Source of the DNA: Chaetoderma sp. LZ-2023a
Taxonomy: Eukaryota > Mollusca > Caudofoveata > Chaetodermatida > Chaetodermatidae
NCBI GenBank assembly: GCA_034401795.1
Contig: CM067370.1
Span: 56,875,717 to 56,939,716 of the forward strand
DNA: 64,000 nucleotides
Reading direction: 5' to 3'
In this document: positions 53,796-58,000 of the stretch, piece by piece
How positions within the stretch are numbered: position 1 is the stretch's first letter
How the letters are laid out: each line of letters opens with the position of its first letter
Notes under the pieces: generated by a model
The model's input: only the letters and a program-made list of their open reading frames with translations
What the model was told of the DNA's origin: nothing
The model's database searches: none
Position numbers and translations under genes: made by a program

Positions 53796-55842
53796 TAGAA
53801 AATATTATCCCATATTTAGGGAGAGATTTACATTTTCGATGTTTATATATAGTAGTCTTAAAATCATCAGTCTTAAGATGGCTGGATTACAGAAACAGCA
53901 TCTTGCGACTCCCAAATGTGACTCATAAAAACCCTTTAATGGTCAAGATTGGTCAATAATCATAATGGGAGCCAGCAAATATAAGGCAAAGAGAGGATGT
54001 CATTGCACAAATCTGTTAGGCCTGCTGTGATGTGACCTCAAGAAAGCAGGAGTCGGTACACTCAGATCAAGAATGGGCCTGAGAAAGCTAGATTTTGGCT
54101 GAGGACAAGAAAGCGGTTTAAAAACGTGAAGAAGGACTGATTGCAGCTGTAGGACGTTTCTACTACTACAGCCATAGAATACAATAATCATACATACATT
54201 GTCAATAAAACTAAATCCTTGATTATTGAATGTCCATATGCAGCTCAAGTGACCAGGAATGACTGATTCAGTTATCTTGCTCTGCCTATCAAATGGAAAT
54301 CTCCAGATGAATGCAGAAGCTGGTTTAGGCTGGCTTGACCAGTAAAGGGTTAAGAAACAATATTTGTTTACTGACCAACATTTACTGCTTTGCTAGGAGA
54401 GTTTTTAACCCTTTAACCATTGAATTGTTTTTAAAAATTTCAATTTTTTAGTAGACAATGTCCATTTGCAGACCAAGAAGACAATTTTTGAAAATTTACC
54501 ACAGGAATGACTGGCTCGGTTATCGAGCCAGTCATTCCAGTGGTAAATTTTCAAAAATAGTCTTCTCTTGGTCTGCAAATGGCCATTTCACAAGACCACT
54601 GCAGAAGCCGTTCTTGGCTGATATGAGTGTTAAAGGGTTAACAGAATGTTTGATTAAAATATAATCATGTACATATATATATATCAGACTAACCAGTATA
54701 ACGTGGTCCGGTACCATAGAACAAGCACTTGTTCAAACATTTTCCCTTATAGGCATCAGTGTTGTTTAATAAAATATCTATAGATGGCTCAATATTGAAA
54801 TTATCATGTGATGTCATTAGTACTTGCCAGTGCCATAGTAATGGTGAGCTGGAGACAGGCTTTAGGAATTGGTATATGACATTGGAGGGGATTGCGGATA
54901 ATTAAGAGATCTGTCATCCAATATGCTGAGCCTAGAATTTCCATGGATTGGAATAGATGGAGTCGGTATACTTTTTTTCGCATAACAGAATGATAACATG
55001 TCATATCTAGAAATGTAGGCTATTAACTTAAATTTAAAATTAGAAAACGTTGTTTAACTGAAGAGGGGCCCGCAATAACTGAAAATAGCTTTCTCTCCGT
55101 AGTCGGTAGCAATTTTATTCAAAGCCTTCATATTACTTTTAAAAGAAATAAAAATAAAAACAAATAAATTAAAAAAATATATTAAAACAATAATAAGGAA
55201 ATTGACAAAAATTTTAAGATTTTGCATTAAAAATCCCATTTTCAACCAAAATCTTGGACCTATAAAAGTGAATCCTCCAAAAGGTACCTCTACCCATCAT
55301 AAAGAAGCTACCTGCTAATTTTCATTAACTTATTTTAAGCGATTCTGTATGTTATGCTATTTACGAGAACATTGACAAAAATCATGAGTTTTTGCATTAA
55401 AAAGCCAATTTTCACCCAAATTATTGGACCTATAAACGTGAATTCTTCAAAAGGCACATCTGCATATCATAACTGAGGCATAAACAAAGTTTCATTAAAA
55501 TATTTGAAGAGGTTCTGTATAATATGCTGTTTACGAGATATTGTGGACAGACGACGGACGGACAGATGCAGGGCTATAGGGCTTTCCTAACAATGGGTTC
55601 AAAGAGCATTGGCCCTCACTTGACTAAATGAGTGAAGACTACAAGTCACCGATACCTACCTGCATCTTAGGTGTTAAACTTTGCATTGGTGGTGTAAGTT
55701 TTGCTACTGTTGCCTGGCTTAACAAACGGTTTCTCAAAGAGCATCCTCCCCGCCGATTGACATCACACACTGGACTCTTAAACAAGGCATGCCGATCAGA
55801 AGTAATCCGCACAGAAGACGGTGTTTTCCGCTTCACAACACT
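13458..55842 (-). CDS. MASTL: Greatwall/MASTL-type mitotic serine/threonine kinase, C-terminal 698 residues (eight exons)
   Basis: Greatwall is an AGC-family kinase that, in animals, phosphorylates ENSA/ARPP19 and so inhibits PP2A-B55 during mitosis. The exons, in transcript order, are 55842-55660, 50657-49476, 48140-47949, 29844-29679, 26373-26260, 24677-24576, 14143-14033 and 13504-13458, and the phases 0-0, 0-0, 0-0, 0-1, 1-1, 1-1, 1-1, 1-stop fit throughout. The first three encode the long, Ser-rich, poorly conserved insert that splits Greatwall kinases. Exon 29844-29679 carries RTPKSVRR and the activation segment [12 protein letters not shown]. The next ones carry [17 protein letters not shown] and DIPWPDGDE. 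The last two carry [14 protein letters not shown] and the AGC tail ending QHLTVS.(5).stop. The kinase N-lobe, catalytic loop and DFG exons are absent from this window and must lie to the right. The introns reach 18 kb and are filled with transposons. Exons are intact, so the gene looks functional. Confidence 0.93.
14033..14143 (-). CDS. MASTL: MASTL exon, AGC C-tail
   Basis: Acceptor TTTACAG is at 14144 and donor G/GTAACT after 14033. The exon reads [20 protein letters not shown] and then [16 protein letters not shown], phase 1 on both sides. [11 protein letters not shown] is strongly characteristic of Greatwall. Confidence 0.93.
15315..15512 (+). repeat. DIRS A left terminal repeat
   Basis: Inverted match to 24058-24234 over most of its length (for example ATATCGACCTAGACTCAATA, GTAGACAGGTGACAGTCTGC). 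The outermost ~35 bp (TAAACGAAATC to CGAGAGAGTAG) differs from the right end and is matched only by the ICR. Confidence 0.88.
15590..15695 (+). repeat. DIRS A internal complementary region
   Basis: GGTAAGTATAACTACTCTCT through GATTTCGTTTA is the reverse complement of the left terminus. The directly adjoining TTTCACTTCAAGAGATATAC is the reverse complement of the right terminus. This joined order is the template proposed in the DIRS model for closing the circular intermediate. Confidence 0.85.
16227..17200 (-). pseudogene. DIRS A tyrosine recombinase pseudogene
   Basis: Three frames together cover the recombinase. About 17098-16817 is the N-terminal part ([27 protein letters not shown]). About 16748-16500 has [13 protein letters not shown], the first catalytic Arg region. 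About 16448-16227 has KGHSVHRVV and [12 protein letters not shown] with the nucleophilic Tyr. The second Arg of the HxxR motif is replaced by His (H-S-V-H). Frameshifts and stops separate the pieces. Confidence 0.85.
18249..21713. mobile_element. Non-autonomous TTAA-target element carrying a minisatellite
   Basis: The element body is 18253-21709 (3,457 bp), flanked by TTAA at 18249-18252 and 21710-21713. Terminal inverted repeats are AGGTGCTATGTCACAC at the left and CTGTGACAAAGCAGCT at the right, 13 of 16 matching when inverted. Removing the element plus one TTAA restores the DIRS RT reading frame (LLK joined to [11 protein letters not shown], aligning with LLKAGNPVTLLSNL of DIRS C). TTAA duplication is the hallmark of piggyBac-type insertion, although no transposase is encoded. 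About two thirds of it is a 24-bp minisatellite. Confidence 0.88.
18950..21290. repeat. 24-bp minisatellite array (~2.3 kb)
   Basis: The unit consists of CATGCAGTCATC followed by YGATCTGTCACT (24 bp), with variants ending CAGTCTGTCACT and blocks of GGTCGGTCAGTCAGTC type. About 90-100 units are present, cleanest at 19340-19760 and more degraded to the right. Because 24 is a multiple of three, the array gives long but meaningless ORFs in several frames on both strands. Confidence 0.95.
22150..23750 (-). pseudogene. DIRS A gag-like region, degraded
   Basis: Fragments include [20 protein letters not shown] (gag/pol junction, compare LQLFLNQWEQVVRDCLVCQW of DIRS C), [20 protein letters not shown] and [17 protein letters not shown]. 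They are spread over three frames with stops. The region 23252-23584 continues the same gag stretch upstream. The function would be nucleocapsid-like, by position only. Confidence 0.7.
23751..24057 (-). other. DIRS A 5' untranslated region
   Basis: Lies between the gag-like remains and the right terminal repeat; no coding motif recognised. Confidence 0.4.
24058..24234 (-). repeat. DIRS A right terminal repeat
   Basis: Inverted copy of the 15340-15512 repeat (GGTCGATATTTAGGAAATATC, ACCTGTCTACCTGCCCAGTA). It ends CTTGAAGTGA at 24234. Confidence 0.86.
24576..24677 (-). CDS. MASTL: MASTL exon, kinase C-lobe
   Basis: Acceptor TATTTTCAG precedes 24677; donor C/GTAGGA follows 24576. The exon encodes (D)[20 protein letters not shown] and then [13 protein letters not shown], phase 1 at both ends, 34 codons. 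IPWP and the LDP-x-x-R turn fit the end of an AGC kinase C-lobe. Confidence 0.93.
24727..25975. repeat. Pearl-like dispersed repeat, copy 2 (uninterrupted)
   Basis: The head 'aacaagaggcacaagggcc' at 24727 and the next ~200 bp match copy 1 from 14168. It includes two and a half tandem units of ~171 bp (24979, 25149, 25321; 'atgttcccatgaa.tttcgtcac', 'aaagttattgaacgaaaac', 'actgacccacaaaataat'), then 'aagatggc' units. The tail is 'gatggatggatggatgac...cataagctcac' near 25960. A C17 homopolymer is at 24950-24966. Confidence 0.75.
26260..26373 (-). CDS. MASTL: MASTL exon, kinase subdomain IX region
   Basis: Acceptor TTTTTCAG precedes 26373; donor G/GTATGT follows 26260. It reads (D)[18 protein letters not shown] and then [19 protein letters not shown], 38 codons, phase 1-1. 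The DWWSLG motif contains the invariant subdomain IX Asp. Confidence 0.94.
26400..27247. other. Intron sequence, no gene seen
   Basis: AT-rich intron with no recognisable element boundary. Confidence 0.5.
27248..27385. repeat. Partial family-1 hairpin MITE
   Basis: 'tttgcaggccaagagga', a hairpin core (accactgaatggctggctca / tgagccagtcatttgagtggt) and 'cagcctgcaaatggaca' are present, but the outer CCCTTTAA ends are missing. Confidence 0.75.
27526..27755. repeat. Family-1 CCCTTTAA hairpin MITE
   Basis: The left end is TTACCCTTTAACCATCGAAT and the right end GAGTGTTAAAGGGTTAA. The central hairpin is partly degraded (ggaatgaaaggctcggttat / cgcgccagtcattccagtgg). Confidence 0.85.
28325..28430. 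repeat. Fragment of the 171-bp unit repeat
   Basis: 'ccaatgttcccataaagtgt' and 'tgttatcgaacaaaagccca' match the units at 24979-25400. Confidence 0.55.
28530..29070. repeat. Tandem repeat, three diverged ~180-bp copies
   Basis: 'aaatgtccaatgaaaaactt / atcattgaaaaattttaac / aatgtccattgaaatactaac' recurs at about 28550, 28725 and 28900. Each is followed by 'ttctaattcttg'-like and 'gaacaaatctgtaatg'-like segments. Confidence 0.65.
29150..29450. repeat. Diverged family-1 MITE-like sequence
   Basis: 'acttaccactgga', 'agtcataccagtcgtaaattt', 'ctcctggcctccaaattgaca' and 'gaccattaaagtg' are in family-1 order, in two partial rounds. Confidence 0.5.
29679..29844 (-). CDS. MASTL: MASTL exon, activation segment
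   Basis: Acceptor AACAATCAG precedes 29844 (phase 0); donor G/GTATTT follows 29679 (phase 1). It encodes [39 protein letters not shown] and [16 protein letters not shown]. The RTPKSVRR stretch just before the activation loop, and GTPDYLAPE with the activating Thr, are Greatwall signatures and mark where the long insert rejoins the kinase fold. Confidence 0.95.
29988..30790. repeat. MITE family 2 copy, enlarged
   Basis: 'ctcaagtatctgacctcata' lies near the left and 'cattctgttgaatatttta' at 30110. 'attagtttcaacagtgttcaacag' (loosely) is at 30640. The order matches the outer and core parts of family 2, with extra sequence between. Confidence 0.55.
30983..31250. repeat. 16-bp minisatellite (TATAGCGCGTCGCCTC)n
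   Basis: About 17 units run head to tail, most regular at 31040-31210. Variants are mainly GCGCGT/GCGTGT/GTGTGT. The unit is CG-rich in an AT-rich setting and is not a multiple of three. Confidence 0.95.
31439..32420 (-). mobile_element. DIRS copy D, internally deleted remnant
   Basis: The left end (TTTTTTCACGAGAGAGTTGA, 31443) is inverted at 31725-31760 (TCAACTCTCTTGTGAAAAAA). It is followed by a second complementary block (TTTCACTTCAAGCGTATAC), the same ICR layout as in copy A. Directly beyond, minus-strand gag/pol-junction sequence appears ([20 protein letters not shown], 32192-31857). RT, RNase H and recombinase are therefore deleted. A G-run (about 32398-32414) is at the right edge. Confidence 0.75.
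32568..32748 (+). pseudogene. LINE reverse-transcriptase fragment
   Basis: [20 protein letters not shown] and [20 protein letters not shown] match the thumb region that follows the catalytic motif of many LINE RTs (KTK...LLGV.(I/V)D). It stops soon after. No partner pieces were seen on either side. Confidence 0.65.
32760..33560. other. No gene recognised
   Basis: Short open stretches (for example [15 protein letters not shown] on the plus strand near 33450) could be a transposon tail, but I cannot place them. Confidence 0.35.
33568..34080. repeat. Pearl-like dispersed repeat head and partial body
   Basis: The head 'aacaagaggcccaagtggcc' plus 'tgtatcgctcatctg' is the cleanest in the window. 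At 33980-34060 'aatccaagatggccaccggc' and 'ccgatcagcttagtttgaac' are body units. Between them is an AAATACAAATA-rich stretch (33660-33760). Confidence 0.7.
34222..34256. repeat. (TA)n microsatellite at Tc1 end
   Basis: A run of about 16 TA units abuts the left terminus of the Tc1-type element. Confidence 0.9.
34253..35742 (-). mobile_element. Tc1-type DNA transposon, inactive copy
   Basis: Imperfect terminal inverted repeats are present: left ATACTAAACCAAAAAAGTTT then AGCAACA; right, inverted, ATACTGAGCCAAAAAAAGTT then TAGCAACA. The element is about 1.49 kb and contains a degraded transposase gene on the minus strand. The flanks are TA-rich, as expected for a TA target. Confidence 0.85.
34463..35481 (-). 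pseudogene. Tc1-type DD34E transposase pseudogene
   Basis: The start [17 protein letters not shown] (35481) is followed by a 1-nt frameshift near 35430. The helix-turn-helix part ([20 protein letters not shown]) then continues in the frame of the 267-codon ORF ending at 34463. The catalytic domain has [10 protein letters not shown] (first Asp), [11 protein letters not shown] (second Asp) and [15 protein letters not shown]. The Glu expected 34 residues after the second Asp is Lys here, so cleavage chemistry should be lost. The protein would cut at the inverted repeats and reinsert at TA. Confidence 0.93.
35935..36060. repeat. MITE family 2 core palindrome
   Basis: GTTGAATATTTTGAAAGCAA...AGTCAAATTAGTTTCAAAAT..ATTCAAC forms an inverted pair around 'tggaagctggctttca'. 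Confidence 0.7.
36061..36656. other. No gene seen
   Basis: Short ORFs only (for example 36262-36456, plus); no motif or splice evidence. Confidence 0.45.
36657..37310. repeat. Cluster of diverged family-1 MITE copies
   Basis: The copies are about 36659-36880 (gaccctttaacactc ... ggattaaagg), 36950-37090 (gcaggccaagagaagac ... ccatttaatggtca) and 37130-37270 (gctgactaagagaatac ... ccattaaagggtt), with a further end near 37305. They lie head to tail, so they are nested or tandem. Confidence 0.6.
37575..37765. repeat. Long palindromic hairpin element (~190 bp)
   Basis: AAACCACCACTGATTACCAG ... GGACCAAGATAGTTTACT is mirrored by AGTAAACTATCTTGGTCC ... CTGGTCATCAGTGGTGGTTT. The arms are about 85 bp with few mismatches, around a centre near 37670 (ATCGATGATC). 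It is probably a foldback MITE. Confidence 0.85.
38013..38569. repeat. MITE family 2 copy with a nested family-1 MITE
   Basis: The left end is TAATGGACCTTTCCATTTTA and the right end is near CTAAAACTGGATTCCTCCATT. The body matches 47511-47812. It is interrupted at 38157-38379 by a family-1 element. Confidence 0.8.
38157..38379. mobile_element. Family-1 CCCTTTAA hairpin MITE, nested, TTAA duplicated
   Basis: ctaTTTAA + CCCTTTAATGG ... CACATTAAAGGG + TTAAtaaaaatgatgttgaatatt. The family-2 copy at 47655 reads 'ctatttaataaacatgctgttgaatatt' (broken here for length) without the insert, so one TTAA became two. Confidence 0.9.
38583..38798. repeat. Second palindromic hairpin element (~215 bp)
   Basis: AGACTGAGCGGTGGTAGTGA-ACACCTGA is mirrored by CAGGTGTTTACTACTAGCACTCAGTCT. 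Inner arms (GCATTCTATCTGTGTTGGTAC / GTACCGACACAAATATTGATAGAATGC) also pair. Confidence 0.82.
38813..42418 (-). mobile_element. Inverted-repeat-bounded element with an uncharacterised multi-copy gene
   Basis: The ends are CACTGT...(38813) and ...ACAGTG (42418). Long, diverged terminal inverted repeats of about 165-175 bp lie at 38813-38985 and 42268-42418; shared blocks are ATAGTCCGGGAGC / ATAGTCCAGGAGC, GTAGCACACCCAGTATTC, TGTTGTACAA and AATTGTGGTATCACTAA / AATTGTGGTAGCACTAA. Almost all of the interior is one degraded minus-strand gene. The flanks TATAATCT and TATATTGC could be a decayed 8-bp duplication (5 of 8 match), but this is uncertain. No known transposase domain was recognised, so the gene product may be the mobility protein or cargo. 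Confidence 0.72.
39318..42120 (-). pseudogene. Degraded gene of an uncharacterised invertebrate family, possible PIN/FEN-like nuclease
   Basis: The N-terminal part (frame from about 42120; ORF to 40882) includes [20 protein letters not shown] and [21 protein letters not shown] frameshift near 41040 leads to the second long frame (to 39842) with [57 protein letters not shown] and [12 protein letters not shown]. Further frameshifts and a small deletion near 39850 and 39690 lead to [20 protein letters not shown] and [16 protein letters not shown]. The C terminus is a Cys-rich CXC-like tail ([35 protein letters not shown]) ending at 39318. I recall many multi-copy, unnamed relatives in cnidarian and mollusc genomes. 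The spaced acidic motifs (VFDRY, EADTR, PDTDV, GCDST) suggest a PIN/5'-nuclease-like fold, by inference only. The start of the protein is missing. Confidence 0.75.
42483..42615. repeat. Perfect 13-bp-arm palindrome with partial duplication
   Basis: CAGCACGATTATC-T-GATAATCGTGCTG is at 42483-42509. The following 'ttcattcatttttctgggtgacatgcatggtggt' (broken) is repeated at 42568-42613. Confidence 0.8.
42915..43098. repeat. Family-1 hairpin MITE, right part shared with tandem duplication
   Basis: 'tccatttgcagaacaagaga', hairpin arms 'atgactggaatgactggctc' / 'gacagtcattccagtggta', and 'ttcttggtctgcaaatagat' are present. The true end (gtgttaaagggttaa) lies near 43315-43327 after extra sequence. 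Confidence 0.75.
43066..43799. repeat. 367-bp tandem segmental duplication
   Basis: 43066-43432 and 43433-43799 are nearly identical (about 98 percent by eye). Both start GCAGAAGCC(A/G)TTTTTGGATG and end GGACGAATTGTATGTCTTTA. The unit combines the right end of a family-1 MITE with the left part of family 2. Confidence 0.92.
43800..44010. repeat. MITE family 2 copy (right half)
   Basis: 'cagtcaaataatttgaaatt', 'gtttcaaaatattcaacagg' and 'ctacctagagatggccaggg' are in family order. Confidence 0.7.
44433..44567 (+). pseudogene. LINE ORF2 C-terminal fragment
   Basis: [20 protein letters not shown] and then [20 protein letters not shown] ending in TAA at 44565. NAFK-x-RLD-x-(Y/H)W-x-DQP is the usual C-terminal end of many LINE polyproteins. 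About 60 bp of 3' sequence follows. It is probably a 5'-truncated insertion. Confidence 0.75.
44700..44876. repeat. Family-1 hairpin MITE (left end lost)
   Basis: 'tttgcagaccaagggaagac' is followed by a near-perfect hairpin 'ccactggaatgactggctca' / 'gagccagtcattctactgg' and 'cttgactattaaagggttta'. Confidence 0.82.
45090..45800. repeat. Pearl-like repeats in reverse orientation
   Basis: Tail-type sequence ('tgtccgccgtccatccatca') and inverted body units ('tggaaggaccctaatgcttt', 'gaattttgattggtcaattt', 'aaccacttgacagattgcaa') are reverse complements of the 14.4-15.3-kb repeat. 45170-45310 is the reverse of the 3.4-3.7-kb repeat. Confidence 0.65.
45801..47510. other. Intron sequence, no gene seen
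   Basis: AT-rich. 46500-46720 has a 'gatccaac/tgagcaaaatctgg' phrase repeat like 27930-28090, but there is no coding motif. Confidence 0.5.
47511..47812. repeat. MITE family 2, cleanest short copy
   Basis: 'tccatccatcatatgatgtc', 'ttgctatttaataaacatgc', 'gaatattttgaaactaattt' and 'gcagagatcgatcgat' are followed by 'aaaactggaaatgttcattt'. It is the uninterrupted reference for the filled site at 38.16 kb. Confidence 0.8.
47949..48140 (-). CDS. MASTL: MASTL exon, end of the interdomain insert
   Basis: Acceptor TTTCTTTCAG precedes 48140; donor AAG/GTACAT follows 47949. It has 64 codons, phase 0-0: [40 protein letters not shown] ... [10 protein letters not shown]. Low-complexity Ser/Pro and several TP/SP sites fit the phospho-regulated insert. 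It joins in frame with QK before and KPRGW after. Confidence 0.85.
48670..48859. mobile_element. TTAA-flanked MITE, third family (CCCTTACCACTCTGATG ends)
   Basis: The element is 190 bp and flanked by TTAA (48666-48669, 48860-48863). The terminal inverted repeat is CCCTTACCACTCTGATGTCA at the left, and TGACATCAGAGTGGTAAGAG at the right. Inside, 'ttcaacaaatttgttgaaa' palindromes recur twice. Confidence 0.88.
49476..50657 (-). CDS. MASTL: MASTL large exon, interdomain insert
   Basis: Acceptor TTATTCCAG precedes 50657 and donor AAG/GTATTT follows 49476; 394 codons, phase 0-0. It starts [20 protein letters not shown] and ends RHSTESDQK. It is very rich in Ser, Asp and Thr, with acidic Ser clusters ([16 protein letters not shown]) and a basic patch ([16 protein letters not shown]), and lacks a fold motif, as expected for the long non-conserved middle region of Greatwall kinases. 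The single large exon is intact. Assignment rests on splice phase with neighbours and position, since this region is poorly conserved. Confidence 0.88.
50740..51760. repeat. Tandem repeat, about three units of 275-305 bp
   Basis: 'tttcaagtttctat.tgaaa' followed by 'gttgcgttacaatcga' recurs at about 51083, 51386 and 51665. Between these lie 'gtagtctact' and G- or C-runs (51307-51330). It ends 'cacgggtcgcatcacataat' followed by 'ccccacc', like the tail at 12900. Confidence 0.8.
52107..53765 (+). mobile_element. Tc1-type DNA transposon, apparently intact
   Basis: The terminal inverted repeats match perfectly over 30 bp including TATA (52102-52131 and 53741-53770; CACCTGTGCAAAAGTTAAGC then ACCA). 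A full-length transposase ORF lies between them. Element length is about 1.66 kb. It sits in the MASTL intron between exons 55842-55660 and 50657-49476, in opposite orientation to the gene. Confidence 0.93.
52417..53442 (+). CDS. Tc1-type DD34E transposase, intact ORF
   Basis: The 341-residue protein has no stop or frameshift. An N-terminal helix-turn-helix pair covers residues ~5-115 ([20 protein letters not shown] at 21-40; a second helix set around 80-112), linked by GRPKK (58-62), an AT-hook-like linker. The catalytic DDE domain has Asp151 (VHWSDESRF), Asp243 ([10 protein letters not shown]) and Glu278 (MNPIEHIWD), with 34 residues between the second Asp and the Glu. It also has the conserved [10 protein letters not shown]. 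The length is normal for Tc1 transposases. It would bind the inverted repeats, excise the element and insert it at TA. All catalytic residues are present, so it may be, or recently was, active. Confidence 0.95.
   Translation: MARRRLSYRVKWQIIGMHTTGMSCREIGRQLNINHTVISRLIAKHGQTNEVKDRPRSGRPKKTTARDDRALVHLVRRSPFTNSRVLSQQWETRNRVSMSTVKRRLYAAGMKARRPVRRPLLTAHHKEERLRWCNERRHWNMRSWRRVHWSDESRFLLHATDGRTRVWRSRRTAYDQRNIMEEVPFGGGSVMIWGCISFDCKLDLLTVPGTLNGQRYQDSILDRVVVPHFVNHAPGTHPIFMDDNARPHRARAVHEYLRQNAIETLPWPARSPDMNPIEHIWDILGNMVRRRDPPVQNLQELTEALHHEWQRIPQWRISRLVTSMRRRVQAVIQAQGGYTRY
53765..53794. repeat. (TA)n run at Tc1 right end
   Basis: About 15 TA units directly outside the right inverted repeat. Confidence 0.85.
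53932..54352. repeat. Enlarged family-1 MITE copy
   Basis: CCCTTTAATGGTCAAG at the left and CCAGTAAAGGG+TTAA at the right. Typical core pieces (ttgaatgtccatatgcag, aggaatgactgattcagtta) are interrupted by about 230 bp of unrelated sequence (53990-54220). Confidence 0.7.
54409..54637. mobile_element. Family-1 CCCTTTAA hairpin MITE, reference copy
   Basis: The element is 229 bp between TTAA (54405-54408 and 54638-54641). Ends are CCCTTTAACCA and GTGTTAAAGGG. The central hairpin is nearly perfect (TTTGAAAATTTACCAC.GGAATGACTGGCTCG-GTTAT-CGAGCCAGTCATTCC.GTGGTAAATTTTCAAAA, arms ~35 bp). It ends in mirrored 'ttgcagaccaagaaga' / 'tcttctcttggtctgcaa'. TTAA flanks and CCC-type ends suggest mobilisation by a piggyBac-like transposase. 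Confidence 0.92.
55198..55620. repeat. Two-unit (~173 bp) tandem-core repeat with GGACAGACGACGG tail
   Basis: 'aagattttgcattaaaaatc' / 'gagtttttgcattaaaaagc', 'ttggacctataaa.gtgaat' and 'atgctatttacgaga' / 'atgctgtttacgaga' recur in order. The tail is 'gtggacagacgacggacgga' and then 'gcattggccctcactt'. Confidence 0.75.
55660..55842 (-). CDS. MASTL: MASTL exon, start of the interdomain insert visible here
   Basis: Acceptor TATTTTCAG precedes 55842; donor CAG/GTAGGT follows 55660. It has 61 codons, phase 0-0: [40 protein letters not shown] ... [13 protein letters not shown]. Several TP and SP sites fit Greatwall's phosphorylated insert. No further MASTL exon is recognised to the right within the window. 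Confidence 0.82.
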
Positions 55843-56014
55843 CTGAAAATATATACGGTACAGCAAGAGAAACCAAAATTAACTATTATAATAATACAAA
55901 CCTACAAGACATAAAATGCATAACAATATCAGGATTGTATGGAACAGCAATTATTGCCGTAACACATTATTTTAATGGAAGAATCCATGTTTCGCTATAC
56001 ACTAGCCATCTCTA

Positions 56015-56215
56015 GATAAGCTCCGCCTACATTTTTCCCGTGTTGGGATCAATCGAGCCGAGAACTCCCTGAATCTCAATTTCCAGAAAACTATACAGGT
56101 AAGCTGTAGAATATTTTGAACCTAATCTGACGGGGTGCAGGTGCTGCCCATACCCAGTCAAATTAGTTTCAAAATATTCTACAGAATGTTTAGTAAATAG
56201 TACAGTCACCACTCT
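56015..56215. repeat. MITE family 2 copy, inverted
   Basis: 'ctagccatctctagataagc', 'ttgggatcaatcgagcc', 'gtagaatattttgaacctaa' and the mirrored 'aattagtttcaaaatattct' are present. Confidence 0.75.
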
Positions 56216-56302
56216 GATGCGAAATAAATTTGTTATACAATTGCTGTGCGGGGTTTATAAGCTTGTATGACCTGGCGCAAACATAGCATTTTCTGAGTGA
56301 AA

Positions 56303-57641
56303 TAAATGAAATCATGGATTTCTTTTTCACGAGAGAGTAGTTATATTTACCTCCCTAACACTCTATGATATTTCCTAAATATCGACCTAGACTCAATAAC
56401 CCCAGATTAAAAAAGAAAGGTGCCCCTACTGGGCAGGGAGTCAGCTGTCAGACTGCCGGCCCCAACCTCGCGCATGCGCAGACTGACACTGCCTCAGCTT
56501 AACTATTGGCCAACACATGCAACTAACAAGCCTGAAGCTCGAGCCTCTGTGGGGCGGAGGCCGGGTCCATGTTAAGGAGGTAAGTATAACTACTCTCGTG
56601 AAAAAAGAAATCTGTGATTTCGTTTATTTCACTTCAAGAGATATACTTACCTCCCTAACACGCTATGATATTGCCAGAATTCGTCAGTGAATTCAGCAGG
56701 AGGGAGGCGATGTCTGAAAACCAGCTCATCCCTTGTGCATTTTTGCCTATGAAGCACTAACATCTGAAATTGTGTTAAACACAATCAGGAAATGACTTGA
56801 ACATCGGATAACACCACCGATGGTTGAGAGTAATGACCGTATGTCAAATGTGCTCCCACCCCCCACCCCCGCCTTTTGGGAAAGGAGAAGCTATGACTTC
56901 TATGTCCTATATGCTCTCTAAGTACTGGTGCAAAATACTATAGAACATGAGATGAAAGGCTTCATTTTTGTATACTCTCGGTACGTGAACCACATAATAA
57001 ACACGTACCGTCACCATTTTTAGTAATAATAGGTAAAGATGTGACAATAATATTATGTAACAACAAGATGCAAGACTAACCGTAAGCATATAAGTCGTGT
57101 CCATCCAGTTCCACTTGGTGAAGAAACTATGATACACGTTTATGTGGTTGCATACCATAATTAAAATGTGCTGTCTGAAGACAGTAAGCGTAACTTATCT
57201 ACACTATATACACCTGATCATCTTTTCAGAATCGATAAGGCAAGAGGATTTGTCGTGTCACGGAGGTAATGGTTGGTAAAACTTGAGTCACAGTGCCACT
57301 GGGCTACCGACAATGTCATCCACTGGCACCCTGTTAAACAGGGCGGTGGACGCTACCATGCCACGGATACTGTGAGCATTGGCTAAGTCAACTTGTTTAC
57401 CAGTGGGGGATTTGTGGCAAAACGGGATACGTTTCACAATCCACCTAGATATAGTGTCTTTTGAAGCCCTGCCATGGGGTTCAATATATGACAACCATAA
57501 CGTAGATGGGTCCATCCGCCATTCTTGTGTACGTTGGTTGTACCTATTTAATGCATGGACTGGATACCAAACCTTTGAACTAGGATCAAATCTAGTCAAA
57601 GCTGGTAAAATAATTGGTATCGCGGGACTTTATTCACAGAC
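56303..57641 (-). mobile_element. DIRS copy B, 3' part, cut by DIRS copy C
   Basis: It is the same family as copy A. The left terminus is near TAAATGAAATCATGG, the terminal repeat has TATCGACCTAGACTCAATAA, and the ICR is at about 56575-56670 (GGTAAGTATAACTACTCTCG ... TTTCACTTCAAGAGATATAC). Recombinase sequence follows and stops at about 57641, where DIRS C begins. The remaining 5' part should lie to the right of DIRS C, outside the window. Confidence 0.85.
57240..57625 (-). pseudogene. DIRS B tyrosine recombinase fragment
   Basis: LTRFDPSSKVWYPVHALNRY, ASKDTISRWIVKRI and LANAHSIRGMVASTALFN (here the HxxR motif, H-S-I-R, is intact), then after a frameshift SSFTNHYLRDTTNPLA with the nucleophilic Tyr. 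The N-terminal half is separated by the DIRS C insertion. Confidence 0.85.
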
Positions 57642-57907
57642 TCAAAAAAGCATCCGCTTTTGTTTCTACGAGAATTCTTAATACTTACCAGATGTACTAT
57701 TATGATAATGTCTATTATCTAGTCTAGCTCAAAATAAACAATTAAAACTCCGCACTCTCCTGGTCCTGCCCCTACTGTGTCCGGGAATACCATAGCCGCA
57801 GGTACCGAATCAATTCCCAATCACAGTCAGATTCGTCTTATGTTCGCCTTGGCAAACTGCGAAAGCAGCTCAGCCTCACCTCAGCGGGGCGGCTGAGGCA
57901 GGGCCAT

Positions 57908-58000
57908 AGTACATCTGGTAAGTATTAAGAATTCTCGTAGAAACAAAAGCGGATGCTTTTTTGATTCTACTTCGAATAATACTTACCAGATGTACTATTA
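57908..58000 (+). repeat. DIRS C internal complementary region
   Basis: ACATCTGGTAAGTATTAAGA through GCGGATGCTTTTTTGA is the reverse complement of 57642-57695. It is followed by TCTACTTCGAATAATACTTA, which should be complementary to the outer right end. Confidence 0.85.

Noticed and set aside
53707..53959. Short plus ORFs containing YIYIYI
   Set aside because: They translate the (TA)n microsatellite beside the Tc1 end.
54000..54248. 82-codon minus ORF within the enlarged family-1 MITE
   Set aside because: It lies in unrelated sequence inside a repeat, with no motif and no splice support.
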